18,216 nt of DNA from Actinomycetes bacterium (GTDB lineage Bacteria > Actinomycetota > Actinomycetes > Mycobacteriales > Mycobacteriaceae): contig JAEZDV010000252.1 in NCBI GenBank assembly GCA_023417985.1, positions 1 through 18,216 on the forward strand, given 5' to 3'. The translations under genes and the position numbers were made by a program. The first letter of the stretch is position 1. Each line of letters opens with the position of its first letter. Shown here piece by piece: positions 1 to 7,775 of this stretch. The notes beneath the pieces were generated by a model. The model saw nothing but the letters and a program-made list of their open reading frames with translations. It was not told the origin of the DNA and searched no databases.

Positions 1-918
1 GCGCTCGGGTACCGATGGGACGACCATCTCCGCACCACGGGCGGGATCCTACGCAGCTTCAGCACTTTCACGACCCCGTTCGCGTTCGGGTTGTTCGTGA
101 TGATCAGCCTCGTCGTCGGGGGCGCGATCGCCCTTGCCGACCCGGCCAGATTGCGCAACAAGCTGTTTCTGTGCGCGACACCGATCATGCTGCTCGGTAT
201 GGGCGTGACGATCGTTCGGGCCAGTTACATCGGCCTTGCGCTCGCTCTGCTCTGGCTCGCGATCCACCGTCACCGCGCTCTGCTGCTCGGCTTCGGCGCC
301 GCCGCACTCGCCGCACCGATCGCGCTCCTCGTGGTGCCCGGTTCGTTGCTGACTCCGCTGTTCTCGTCGTCGAGTCTCGGGGAACGCGGCGACGGCTGGT
401 CGGAGACGTGGTCGTCGCTGTGGGTGCACCCGTTCGGGCAGGGCCTCGGTGCCACCGGTTCCGCCGCCGCGAAAGCCGCTTCGGGAAGCAACCCGATGCT
501 CTCGGAAATGTCGTTGCAGGCAGCCGTGACATTCGGGTTCATGCCCTACCAGCCCGACAACTACTACATGAAACTCGCCGTCGAGCTCGGACCGGTGGGA
601 GTATGGCTCTTCGTGCTCGTCCTGATCTGCGCTGCCGTATCGACCCTCCGAGCCGCGCGGATCATGCGCGGCCAGGACGCCGCGCTCGCACTCGGTGTGA
701 GCGCGTCGGTGGTCGCGGTGGCCGTCGCGTCCACCGTATCCACCTACCTCGAGATCTTCCCGCTCGACGTCTACTTCTGGTTACTCTTAGGAATCGTGGG
801 ATGTGCGCTCACACAGAATCGTTCGCAGATTCGCCGTCCGGATACCGAATCGGGTTCGGAGCAATGTCGCTCCGGCCTTCCGGTAGCGGAGTCCAAACCT
901 ATGCCCGCGAACTGCTGA
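1..918 (+). CDS. O-antigen ligase/polymerase family (Wzy-like) membrane protein, 5' end missing
   Basis: The reading frame is open from base 1, so this is the C-terminal 305 residues of a larger integral membrane protein. Hydrophobic segments alternate with short loops. A VRASYIGLALALLWLAI segment and a later GQGLGATG ... DNYYMKLAVELGPVGVWLF block match the layout of the Wzy_C/O-antigen ligase family, in which a large extracytoplasmic loop joins repeat units or transfers finished glycans. Here the loop runs roughly from position 345 to 580. In the plasma membrane such a protein would polymerise or ligate lipid-linked oligosaccharides. It heads the + strand polysaccharide operon and its last 118 bases overlap the next gene. 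The final 30 or so residues are polar and look non-conserved. Whether it is a polymerase or a ligase cannot be told from sequence. Family call is firm; exact role is inferred from neighbours. Confidence 0.82.
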   Translation, partial: ALGYRWDDHLRTTGGILRSFSTFTTPFAFGLFVMISLVVGGAIALADPARLRNKLFLCATPIMLLGMGVTIVRASYIGLALALLWLAIHRHRALLLGFGAAALAAPIALLVVPGSLLTPLFSSSSLGERGDGWSETWSSLWVHPFGQGLGATGSAAAKAASGSNPMLSEMSLQAAVTFGFMPYQPDNYYMKLAVELGPVGVWLFVLVLICAAVSTLRAARIMRGQDAALALGVSASVVAVAVASTVSTYLEIFPLDVYFWLLLGIVGCALTQNRSQIRRPDTESGSEQCRSGLPVAESKPMPANC

Positions 919-1883
919 GGGCACTGCCCGCTTTTCTCCCCGGCGCCGGACTGTGTGCGACGGTCCAGCGCGACGCGGTGGGAGAGCTTCCGGCACAGAT
1001 CACTGCGTCCCGGCGCCCCGTGGCGAGCGGTGTGCGCCGCGTCCTGTGGAACGCGGTGCCGGTTCCCTCGGTCGACCTGTTCCACAGTCTCGATGTGGAC
1101 CTTCCACTCGGGCAACGGGGTTCGACGGTCTCGACGTTCCACGACCTGTCGGTCTTCGACACGCCGTGGGCGTTCAGCCGCTTCCGCGCCACCGGTGAAC
1201 GCCGCTTGCTGCGCGACGCGATGCGCCGCGCCGATGTACTCGTCGCCGTCTCCGACTTCACCGCCGAACGCATTCATGATCTGTCCGGCCGCGAATCCGT
1301 GGTCACCCCCCTCGCTCCCGCGCCGTGGGCGTCACCGCCGACGGCCGAGCGGATCGCGGAGGTGCGCGCCCGCTTCGCTCTCCCCGACCGGTTCGTGCTG
1401 CAGGTCGGAACCGTCGAACCACGCAAGTCGGTGGCCTTGGTGGCGGAGGCCTGCCGGAATCTCGACGTGCCGTTCGTCCTCGCCGGTGCCGGTTCGACGG
1501 GACGCGACGCGCCGTCGAGTGCCCTCGGGCTCGGGTACGTCGAGACCTCCGACCTTCCGGCCCTCTACGCCGCGGCGAGTGTCGTCGCGTACGCCTCGCG
1601 GTACGAAGGGTTCGGTCTTCCGCCGCTCGAAGCGATGGCGTGCGGCGGGGCGGTGGTGTCGAGTGCCGTCGGCGCCCTTCCCGATTTCGCCGACGACGGG
1701 GCACTACTCGTCACCGCACACACCGTGCCGGCGTGGACGGCGGCGTTGCGCGCCACTCTCCTCGACGGCGACACCGAACGTGCGCTGCGGCGACGCGGCC
1801 CCGAGGTCGCCTCGGCGCTCACCTGGGCGCGGACCGCCGAACTGACCGTCGGCGCCTATCGCAACGCCGGCCTCCGGTTGTGA
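801..1883 (+). CDS. GT4-family glycosyltransferase
   Basis: A 360-residue GT-B fold glycosyltransferase. The N-terminal Rossmann strand reads YRIGFGAMSLRPSGSGVQTY, a typical acceptor-domain start with the Gly-rich loop. The C-terminal donor domain has VGTVEPRK (about residues 202-209, with the conserved Arg/Lys) and the E-x7-E motif in YEGFGLPPLEAM (E269 and E277). It probably transfers a sugar, possibly mannose, from a nucleotide donor to a lipid-linked intermediate on the cytoplasmic face. The ATG at 801 is chosen because AGGA lies 9 bases upstream and because the ATG at 864 would delete the first beta strand. This choice makes the gene overlap the polymerase gene by 118 bases in another frame. 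The next gene starts 12 bases after the stop, consistent with one operon. Sugar specificity is not determinable. Confidence 0.9.
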   Translation: MCAHTESFADSPSGYRIGFGAMSLRPSGSGVQTYARELLRALPAFLPGAGLCATVQRDAVGELPAQITASRRPVASGVRRVLWNAVPVPSVDLFHSLDVDLPLGQRGSTVSTFHDLSVFDTPWAFSRFRATGERRLLRDAMRRADVLVAVSDFTAERIHDLSGRESVVTPLAPAPWASPPTAERIAEVRARFALPDRFVLQVGTVEPRKSVALVAEACRNLDVPFVLAGAGSTGRDAPSSALGLGYVETSDLPALYAAASVVAYASRYEGFGLPPLEAMACGGAVVSSAVGALPDFADDGALLVTAHTVPAWTAALRATLLDGDTERALRRRGPEVASALTWARTAELTVGAYRNAGLRL

Positions 1884-1895
1884 GAGTGACGCCCG

Positions 1896-3587
1896 GTGGG
1901 TAGGCATTCGCGCCCGGACGAGGTCGACGACGGCGAGATCGTCGACTTTCCCCCCGACGTCGGGCCGTCGGGCCGCCACGCCAAGATCTGGGATTCGCCG
2001 TCTCTCGCGGGGTACGCGCACCCGTCGATGACGAACACCGGCCAGTTGCACATCGACCTCGTCGCGGAGACCGTCCTGATGGAACGGATCGTCGCGAAGG
2101 TCCACGAGGACCGCGACGGCACGCTGCACGAACCGCGCACGCCGGAACTGGACGGACGCGCGGCGCGGCGCAATACGGTGGCCATGCTTGCGAGCCGGCT
2201 CGCCATCGCGTCGATGGGCTGGGCGGGGTCGATGATTCTGGCGCGCGTCCTCGCACCGGACGATTTCGGCAAGTTCTCGTTCGTCTTCGGTTTGCTCGGC
2301 CTGTTGTCCGTGGTGACGGATCTGGGCGTGGGCCGTGTCGTGCTCGCCAAACTCGTCGAGTGCAACCCGTGGGAAGTCTCCTACGTCACCACGGCATTCA
2401 TCGCGTTACGCGGACTACTGGGACTACTCGGTTACGGCCTCGCAGTGGGATACGTGGTGCTGCTGGGTTATCCGTCAGACGTGGTGTGGGCGACGGTCGT
2501 GGCCGGGCTGGTCGTGGTGGTCGCGACACCGAGCAATGCGCTCTCGGTGATGTACCAGAGCCGCCTGCGGATGGCGTCGGTCGCCGCAGCCGAGACGCTC
2601 GGCCAGCTTGCCCAGTTGCTCTGCACGGTCGCGGCGGTCCTCTGGCAGCCGGTCCTTCTGGTGGTCGTCGCGCCCGCGGTGATCAACGAGGTTGTCGCAG
2701 CGGTCCTGAAGGTCCGTGGCGTCCGCGCCGGCAAAGCCGGGCCACTGCCGGCCGCGCGTGCCCAGTTGTGGCGCTGGCGCGAAATGCTCATCGAGGCGGT
2801 GCCGCTGTCCATCGGCTTCGCGTTGCTCACCATCCTGTCCAAGATCGATGTTCTGATGATCGGGCGGATGGACACCTTCGATTCGGTCGGTCTCTACACC
2901 GTGGGATACAAGTTCGCCGACCTGTTGTCGATGGTCGCCTCCACCGTGGTCGGCCCTGTCACCACCCTGCTCGTCGCGACGTGGCCCGCGCAGAGCGAGC
3001 AGTTCCGGCAACGGACGCGCGAAGCCGCCATGCTGCTCGCTGTTCTCGGAGCGGCCGCAACTGCCGCGTTCTGGCCGACGGCCGACGGTGTGCTGACGCT
3101 CCTCTACGGTGACCGGTTCGCCGAGGCTGCGGACGCGTCCCGGATGCTGGTGGCGGGCAGCGCGCTGTCGATGCTCACCGAACTGGGGTTGATGGTGCTG
3201 ATCGCGACCGGGCGGCACCGGGTCTATCCGTGGGTGGCACTCGCCGCGCTCGTCGCGAACGTCGCCCTGAACCTGGTGCTGATTCCGCGCATGTCGTTCG
3301 ACGGCGCAGCGCTGGCGACCCTCCTCACGGAAGCAGTCATGGTGGTGGCGATCTGGGTCGTGGTCGCACGCACCGTCGCGGTCGGGCGGCTCTTTCCCTT
3401 CGCTCAGGCGTCGGCCATCGTCATGCTGGGTGTCGCGGTGGCAGTGTGGGCGTCGCTGCTGGCCGACCGGTTCGGTGTCCCGTGGCCGATCACCGCGGTG
3501 ATTGCTCCCCTGTGCGTGTTCGCCGGGGTCCATTTCCTTCCCATCACCGGCGGGCTGGGTCTCGTCGGTCTCGTGAAATCGCGGTGA
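1896..3587 (+). CDS. Wzx-type polysaccharide flippase (MOP superfamily)
   Basis: A 563-residue polytopic membrane protein. The membrane part begins near residue 90 with RRNTVAMLASRLAIASMGWAG, followed by ARVLAPDDFGKFSFVF, the signature opening of Wzx/RfbX polysaccharide exporters (helix 1, then the A-x-x-x-x-x-x-x-F/YG-x-F/Y motif). About 14 hydrophobic helices follow. Family members flip undecaprenyl-linked repeat units across the plasma membrane for a Wzy polymerase, which fits the gene two positions upstream. The first 90 or so residues are acidic/basic and soluble, much longer than the usual short cytoplasmic N-terminus. The start is a GTG 12 bases after the previous stop with only a weak ribosome site; an in-frame ATG at 2028 has no visible one. 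The stop overlaps a GTG of the next frame (GTGA), so translational coupling is possible. Confidence 0.9.
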   Translation: MGRHSRPDEVDDGEIVDFPPDVGPSGRHAKIWDSPSLAGYAHPSMTNTGQLHIDLVAETVLMERIVAKVHEDRDGTLHEPRTPELDGRAARRNTVAMLASRLAIASMGWAGSMILARVLAPDDFGKFSFVFGLLGLLSVVTDLGVGRVVLAKLVECNPWEVSYVTTAFIALRGLLGLLGYGLAVGYVVLLGYPSDVVWATVVAGLVVVVATPSNALSVMYQSRLRMASVAAAETLGQLAQLLCTVAAVLWQPVLLVVVAPAVINEVVAAVLKVRGVRAGKAGPLPAARAQLWRWREMLIEAVPLSIGFALLTILSKIDVLMIGRMDTFDSVGLYTVGYKFADLLSMVASTVVGPVTTLLVATWPAQSEQFRQRTREAAMLLAVLGAAATAAFWPTADGVLTLLYGDRFAEAADASRMLVAGSALSMLTELGLMVLIATGRHRVYPWVALAALVANVALNLVLIPRMSFDGAALATLLTEAVMVVAIWVVVARTVAVGRLFPFAQASAIVMLGVAVAVWASLLADRFGVPWPITAVIAPLCVFAGVHFLPITGGLGLVGLVKSR

Positions 3588-3601
3588 AGCGGGTGCAGAG
3601 A

Positions 3602-4675
3602 ATGACGGTGCGCAACGGATTTGTGAGCGTGGTGGCGGTGCTGGTCGCGACGCTCACCGTCGCGTGCGGGAGTACCGAGGCTGCGGCGTGCCGCACCGAC
3701 CTGACGGCCGACAGCCTGGGCGTGGCGACGGGATCGGGCCTCGACACCCTCGTGGACGCCGATCTCGACCGCTACTTCGCTGCCACGGCCGACAGTGGCG
3801 CGACCTGGGTGCGCTTCGACTTCGACTGGTCCGTCATCGAACCGTCTCGCGGGGAGTTCGACTGGTCGGGAACCGACCGGGTCGTCGACGCGGCGCGCGC
3901 CCACGGACTCGAAATCCTCGGACTGCTCACCCACACCCCCGACTGGGCCCGCGTCGCCGATGCCTCGGACACGCACGGCCGTCCGGCCGATGCCCTCGAG
4001 TTCGGGAGGTTCAGCGGTGATGTCGCCCAGCGATACCGCGACCGGATCTCACACTGGGAGATCTGGAACGAGCCGAATCTCGCGGTCTTCTTCGGGCCGC
4101 GGCCGGATCCTGCGGCGTACGCGGCGCTTCTGGAATCGGCATCGCGGCGTATCCGGGAGGTGGTGCCCGGCGCAGTGATCGTCAGCGGCGGATTGTCACC
4201 CGCGACGGACAACGGTACGGATATCGCGCCGACGACCTTCCTGTCCGAACTCTACGAACTAGGTGCTGCCCCGGATTTCGATGTGGTGGGGATGCATCCG
4301 TACAGCTACCCCGCTCTGCCGTCGGACGCCTCGACGAAGGCCTGGAACTCCTTCTACCGGATGCGCGACATGCGCGACATCATGATCGGACACGGCGACG
4401 ACGGCACACCGGTGTGGGCCACCGAATTCGGATCACCGACCGGGAGCGGCATCGATGCGGTGGACGCCGAACGGCAAGCGGAGATCCTGAGCGACGGAAT
4501 CACCGAGCAGCGCCGCCTCGGTTTCGTCGACAAGTTGTTCGTCTACAGCCTGGTCGATCGCGGCACCGACGAGTCGGATCGCGAACAGAACTTCGGTATC
4601 ATCGACCATTCCCTGGATCCGAAACCCGCATGGCACGTGATGCGCACCGCTGCAACCACTTCCGGATGCATCTGA
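3602..4675 (+). CDS. Lipoprotein glycoside hydrolase, clan GH-A (PslG/GH39-like)
   Basis: A 357-residue protein with a lipoprotein signal: MTVRNG, a hydrophobic core, and the lipobox LTVAC giving Cys22. The catalytic part is a (beta/alpha)8 barrel of clan GH-A: GATWVRFDFDWSVIEP near residue 67, the acid/base motif WEIWNEPN (E157), DVVGMHPYSYP near 227, and the nucleophile strand VWATEFGSP (E275). The layout resembles PslG/GH39 hydrolases encoded in exopolysaccharide clusters, which trim or release the polymer during synthesis. It should sit on the outer face of the plasma membrane. The ATG at 3602 gives a compact signal peptide; a GTG at 3584 would overlap the flippase stop by 4 bases and add six residues, also acceptable. 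The gene ends 9 bases before the convergent acyltransferase gene. Substrate is unknown. Confidence 0.85.
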   Translation: MTVRNGFVSVVAVLVATLTVACGSTEAAACRTDLTADSLGVATGSGLDTLVDADLDRYFAATADSGATWVRFDFDWSVIEPSRGEFDWSGTDRVVDAARAHGLEILGLLTHTPDWARVADASDTHGRPADALEFGRFSGDVAQRYRDRISHWEIWNEPNLAVFFGPRPDPAAYAALLESASRRIREVVPGAVIVSGGLSPATDNGTDIAPTTFLSELYELGAAPDFDVVGMHPYSYPALPSDASTKAWNSFYRMRDMRDIMIGHGDDGTPVWATEFGSPTGSGIDAVDAERQAEILSDGITEQRRLGFVDKLFVYSLVDRGTDESDREQNFGIIDHSLDPKPAWHVMRTAATTSGCI

Positions 4676-4684
4676 TCCACCACC

Positions 4685-5767
4685 TCAGCCGGCCCTACCA
4701 GCCGGCCGGAGTGCATCGCGCACCAGGCGGCGTGCCGGGCGCACCCAGTCGCTGCCGCGTTCGGCGAGTTCGATCATGCCCCGGGCGGCACGGTACCGGG
4801 CGGGGGTGGCAACGACGGTTCCGAGCCGGTACCCGCCGTTGGCCCAGTGCGATTTGAATTCCGATGTTCCGACCATGAAGTCGAATCGATCGATGCCGAG
4901 TTCGTCGTGGTGATCGGCGAGCCAGCGATGCAACAGCTGACCGGGCTGGTGGCGACGCACGTCGGGATGGAAACGAGCCATCCACATCTCGGCCACGCCA
5001 CCGGTGTGGAACATGATTTCGTGAGCGCACCAACGTCTCCCGACAACCAGCCCCACCACGAGGAGGTTGCCCGCACGTGCCTCTGCCTCGAGCAGCGGTC
5101 TGGTGAACGACGCGAACGGTGGCCCGCAGAAATTGTCCCGGTCGGTGTGCTCGTCGGCGGCGGCAGCGACCGCGACGATGTCGTCCCAGCGTCGTTCGAA
5201 GTGCTCCGGATCGCGGATCACCTCCACCTCGGTGGGCGTCCCGGCGTTGGCGAGCCCCCGTTCGAGGCGGCGAAGCGTCTTGAGGGTGCGGCGGCCGCGT
5301 AGAGTCGCCGCACCGTCGCCCGCGCTCAGATCGATGGTGAGGCCCTGCTCGTCGACCTCGAGGTCGACGTCCCACAACGGCGACCGTCGCAGCGCGTCGA
5401 CGAGAGGATCCTCCACCTCGACATGGGTGAGCTGCAGCGACCTTCCCGATGTGGCGATACCGTCCACCAAGGCGCCGAGAGCATCGCCGTCGGTGGCGGC
5501 GAACGTCCCGATCGTGCCGAGCCCGTGGCCCGGAAATCTGAGCGTCGCTACGCCCAGACGATTACGGAGGTGTAGTGGAGCCACGGCAACCAGCCGTCCA
5601 CCGCGCCGGACGGTACACACCGCGAGTCGTCCACGGCCGAGGGTCGGGTGCCAGTTCAGCGCATACGACGGTCGTGCCGCGACCCGCGCACCCACCCGGC
5701 GCACCAGGTCGGACCATTCCGGTACGAGGGCCTCGGCCGCTCGCCCGTCGACGATCTCGAAGCTCAC
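4685..5767 (-). CDS. FemAB/CelD-type GNAT acyltransferase (BioF2-like)
   Basis: A 360-residue soluble protein of the acetyltransferase group often annotated as 'involved in cellulose biosynthesis' (CelD/BcsL) or BioF2-like. Visible features are an N-terminal EWSDLVRRVGAR...PSYALNW block, a RRTLKTLRRLERGL basic helix about residue 159, and the C-terminal GNAT-like half with LLVVGLVVGRRWCAHEIMF and FDFMVGTSEFKSHWANGGY (about 296-313), the most typical motif of the family. Such enzymes are common in exopolysaccharide loci and may acylate the polymer, but the substrate is unknown. Start chosen at GTG 5767: GAGG lies 9 bases upstream and the protein then begins exactly at the conserved region (VSFEIVDG). 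The frame is open much further upstream, but those residues look like noise. A 25-codon mini-ORF with a better ribosome site ends 11 bases before this start. Confidence 0.8.
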   Translation of the reverse strand: MSFEIVDGRAAEALVPEWSDLVRRVGARVAARPSYALNWHPTLGRGRLAVCTVRRGGRLVAVAPLHLRNRLGVATLRFPGHGLGTIGTFAATDGDALGALVDGIATSGRSLQLTHVEVEDPLVDALRRSPLWDVDLEVDEQGLTIDLSAGDGAATLRGRRTLKTLRRLERGLANAGTPTEVEVIRDPEHFERRWDDIVAVAAAADEHTDRDNFCGPPFASFTRPLLEAEARAGNLLVVGLVVGRRWCAHEIMFHTGGVAEMWMARFHPDVRRHQPGQLLHRWLADHHDELGIDRFDFMVGTSEFKSHWANGGYRLGTVVATPARYRAARGMIELAERGSDWVRPARRLVRDALRPAGRAG

Positions 5768-5778
5768 TGCCGACTGCC

Positions 5779-5856
5779 TCAACCGCCGCTCGCCGGTCGC
5801 CGCCGCCCGCGATCCGTCCGGGGTAGCCGGTCGTTCTCGGTGTGCCGGCTGCCCAT
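5779..5856 (-). CDS. Possible 25-residue leader peptide upstream of the acyltransferase
   Basis: An ATG at 5856 on the minus strand is preceded by a near-perfect AAGGAG with 8 bases spacing, the best ribosome site in this stretch. It encodes a basic, Arg-rich peptide (MGSRHTENDRLPRTDRG...) that stops at 5779. That stop is embedded in the TTGAGG that serves as ribosome site for the acyltransferase GTG at 5767. This arrangement is typical of translationally coupled leader ORFs. It could also mean that the true gene starts at 5856 and that a frameshift separates the parts, but the peptide shows no domain. Real translation is unproven. Confidence 0.4.
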   Translation of the reverse strand: MGSRHTENDRLPRTDRGRRRPASGG

Positions 5857-5880
5857 GTACCCAGCTCCTTCTCGCCGACG

Positions 5881-5918
5881 ATGCGTGCCGCGAGCCGGGC
5901 TCGCGAGGCGGCACGCAT
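5881..5918 (-). terminator. Strong hairpin between the patB-like gene and the acyltransferase
   Basis: ATGCGTGCCGC (5881-5891) and GCGGCACGCAT (5908-5918) are perfect 11-base inverted arms, and the interior contains a second perfect palindrome, CGAGCCGGGCTCG (5891-5903). No U-tract follows on either strand. On the minus strand it lies 104 bases past the patB-like stop and 11 bases before the AAGGAG of the leader ORF. It may be a terminator of the upstream genes or an attenuator-like element in the acyltransferase leader. Confidence 0.5.
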
Positions 5919-6021
5919 GCGCGCCTCCCGAGAACGATCGTAGGCGGACAACGCAGCGTTACCGCGCCCAGTGCCATGGAGGTGGAGAATTCCGGCTCGA
6001 GACCACGGAACCGGGCCGGCT

Positions 6022-7239
6022 CTACAGGGATCGGGGGACCGAAACCGGCGCCCGCGGCGGGGCAATTCCGCTGTCGAGCGCCGAGGTGACGCCATCGAGG
6101 ATCATGTCGAGGAGCCCGGCAGAGGTGGCGAAATTGATGCGCAGTTGATTGCGGCATCCGCTGCCGAAGCGCAGCCCTCCCTCGACCAGGATTCTGCCGT
6201 GCTCCCGCACCCGCTCCACCGGATCGTCGATCCCGAGCGGACCGGCATCGATCCAGGTGAGGTAGGTGCCTTCCGGAAGGTGATGCCGCGCAGCGGGGAT
6301 CCGTTCACGGAGCACGGCGTCGGCATGTCGCCGGTTCCGTTCCAGAACCTGCAGGAGATCGCGCTGCCAGGCGTCCCCGTGTCGCCACGCCGCCAGTGTG
6401 GCGACCACTCCCGGCACCGACACCGCGCCGTAGAGGTCGAACGGCTCCGCGTCGCGCCGCCTGAGCAGGCGCTCCGGTCCGTAGTGCACGACTGCGCACC
6501 GTAATCCGGCCAGGTTGAACGACTTTCCTGCGGACGTGATCGTGACGGTGCGTCCCGCCGCGTCCGGGCTCAGCGATGCGAACGGAATGTGTACGTGGGG
6601 CTCATAGACGATCTCGGCGTGGATCTCGTCGCTGACGACGAGCAGGTCGAAACGTTCTGCGATGTCGGCGATCTGCTCGAGTTCCTCGCGCGTGTGGACG
6701 CGACCGGTGGGATTGTGCGGATTGACGAGCACGAGCACGCGGGGGCGATGCCGCGCGACCCGTTGCTCGAACACCTCCATGTCGAGCACCCACCCGTCGC
6801 CGCGGTCGACGAACGGTAAGTCGAGTTGCTGCAGTCCCATCCGGCGGATCGACGCGAGGAACGGCGGGTAGTTGGGTGTCTGCACGACCACCGAGTCACC
6901 ACGGCGGGTACTCAGGTGGAGTATCAATTGCAGTGCCTGGATGAGGTCGGTCTGCTCCCGCACCGACTCCGGATCGGGTTCCCATCCGTAGCGGTTGCGC
7001 ATCCGCGCCGAGAACTCCTCCCGCAACGGCGTCCCGCGCACCCAATCCGGATAACCGAGATCGCTCTCGATCTGTTCGTGCAGCGCACTCCGGATCACCG
7101 GTGCCACGGGGAAGTCCATATCGGCGACCCACGCCGGCAACAGTCCTTCGTCGACGGCTCGGGCCCACTTCGCTCCCGCGCGCGAGGACAGTTCGGCGAC
7201 GTCCAGATCGTCGAATCCCGGGAAAAAGGCTTCGCTCAT
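6022..7239 (-). CDS. PatB/MalY-family PLP aminotransferase (cystathionine beta-lyase type)
   Basis: A 405-residue fold-type I PLP enzyme. The N-terminal KWARAVDEGLLPAWVADMDFPVAP is the hallmark of the MalY/PatB subgroup. Further landmarks are TPNYPPF (about 121), VNPHNPTGR (172-180), VVSDEIHAEI (201-210, Asp contacting the PLP nitrogen), SAGKSFNLAGL with the Schiff-base Lys239, and LRINFA with the substrate-carboxylate Arg368. Members cleave cystathionine or cysteine conjugates to give pyruvate, ammonia and a thiol. The ATG at 7239 has GAGGGGG just upstream and overlaps the stop of the DinB-like gene by 4 bases (ATGA), so the two are co-translated. The roughly 15 residues after LDSG at the C-terminus look unconserved. 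Lyase versus aminotransferase activity is not resolvable here. Confidence 0.9.
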   Translation of the reverse strand: MSEAFFPGFDDLDVAELSSRAGAKWARAVDEGLLPAWVADMDFPVAPVIRSALHEQIESDLGYPDWVRGTPLREEFSARMRNRYGWEPDPESVREQTDLIQALQLILHLSTRRGDSVVVQTPNYPPFLASIRRMGLQQLDLPFVDRGDGWVLDMEVFEQRVARHRPRVLVLVNPHNPTGRVHTREELEQIADIAERFDLLVVSDEIHAEIVYEPHVHIPFASLSPDAAGRTVTITSAGKSFNLAGLRCAVVHYGPERLLRRRDAEPFDLYGAVSVPGVVATLAAWRHGDAWQRDLLQVLERNRRHADAVLRERIPAARHHLPEGTYLTWIDAGPLGIDDPVERVREHGRILVEGGLRFGSGCRNQLRINFATSAGLLDMILDGVTSALDSGIAPPRAPVSVPRSL

Positions 7240-7700
7240 CGGGCCCCCTCGGATGTGGAGAGCAACAGATCGCGCGTGATTTCGATCTGACCGTGGTGCT
7301 GCGCGAGTTCTTCGAGGACGTGGAGCAGGACCCCGCCGACCGAAACCACGCCGTCCCGATACCTCTCGGGTACAGCATGCGCCGGTGGCGCGGCCGGGTC
7401 CAGTCCGGCGAGATCCAGCTTCAGTTGCCGGCGCTGCTCGTCGACGAGGCTCGCCAGCACCGCCACCGTGCCCGACGCGCCGAACTCGGATTCGCGGTCG
7501 CGGTCGCTGTGACGGCCGAGGGCGACGTGCCCCACCCAGAACTCGACGACCGCGCTGCAGTGATAGACGATCGCCCACACGGAGTTGGCGCCGTGCAGCG
7601 GTGGTACCGCGTTCGCGCGGTCGTCACCGAGCTGCTGCAGCGCCGCCAGCATCCCGTCGAATGCTCGATCGACGAAATAGAGGTACTCGTCGGTGTTCAT
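7236..7700 (-). CDS. DinB/DUF664-like four-helix protein
   Basis: A 154-residue, mostly helical protein. It has the layout of the DinB/YfiT metal-binding superfamily: an early NSVWAIVYHCSAVVEFW helix with His47, and a late VLLHVLEELAQHHGQIEITRDLL helix with His127 and His135/136, the usual three-histidine metal site. In actinobacteria these proteins often act as mycothiol-dependent transferases or unknown DUF664 proteins. A thiol-linked role would suit a neighbour that cleaves cysteine conjugates, but that is inference. The ATG at 7700 lacks a clear ribosome site. The stop overlaps the patB-like start. Confidence 0.75.
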   Translation of the reverse strand: MNTDEYLYFVDRAFDGMLAALQQLGDDRANAVPPLHGANSVWAIVYHCSAVVEFWVGHVALGRHSDRDRESEFGASGTVAVLASLVDEQRRQLKLDLAGLDPAAPPAHAVPERYRDGVVSVGGVLLHVLEELAQHHGQIEITRDLLLSTSEGAR

Positions 7701-7775
7701 CGCTACCGCCGTTCATCCTCATGTTCGAGTCGAGCTGAGAATGGCACGGTTTGCGGTGGACCGCTCGGCGAATAC

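Noticed and set aside
5562..5918. Alternative minus-strand frame with GGGAGG and ATG near 5918 (MRAASRARLAAR...)
   Set aside because: It has a ribosome-like site, but the product is Arg/Gly-rich without any motif and overlaps the acyltransferase N-terminus in another frame. The start also lies in the hairpin.
5067..6089. Long plus-strand open frame over the acyltransferase gene
   Set aside because: Composition is Arg/Ser/Pro-rich, no motif and no ribosome site; it is the complement of the real minus-strand gene.
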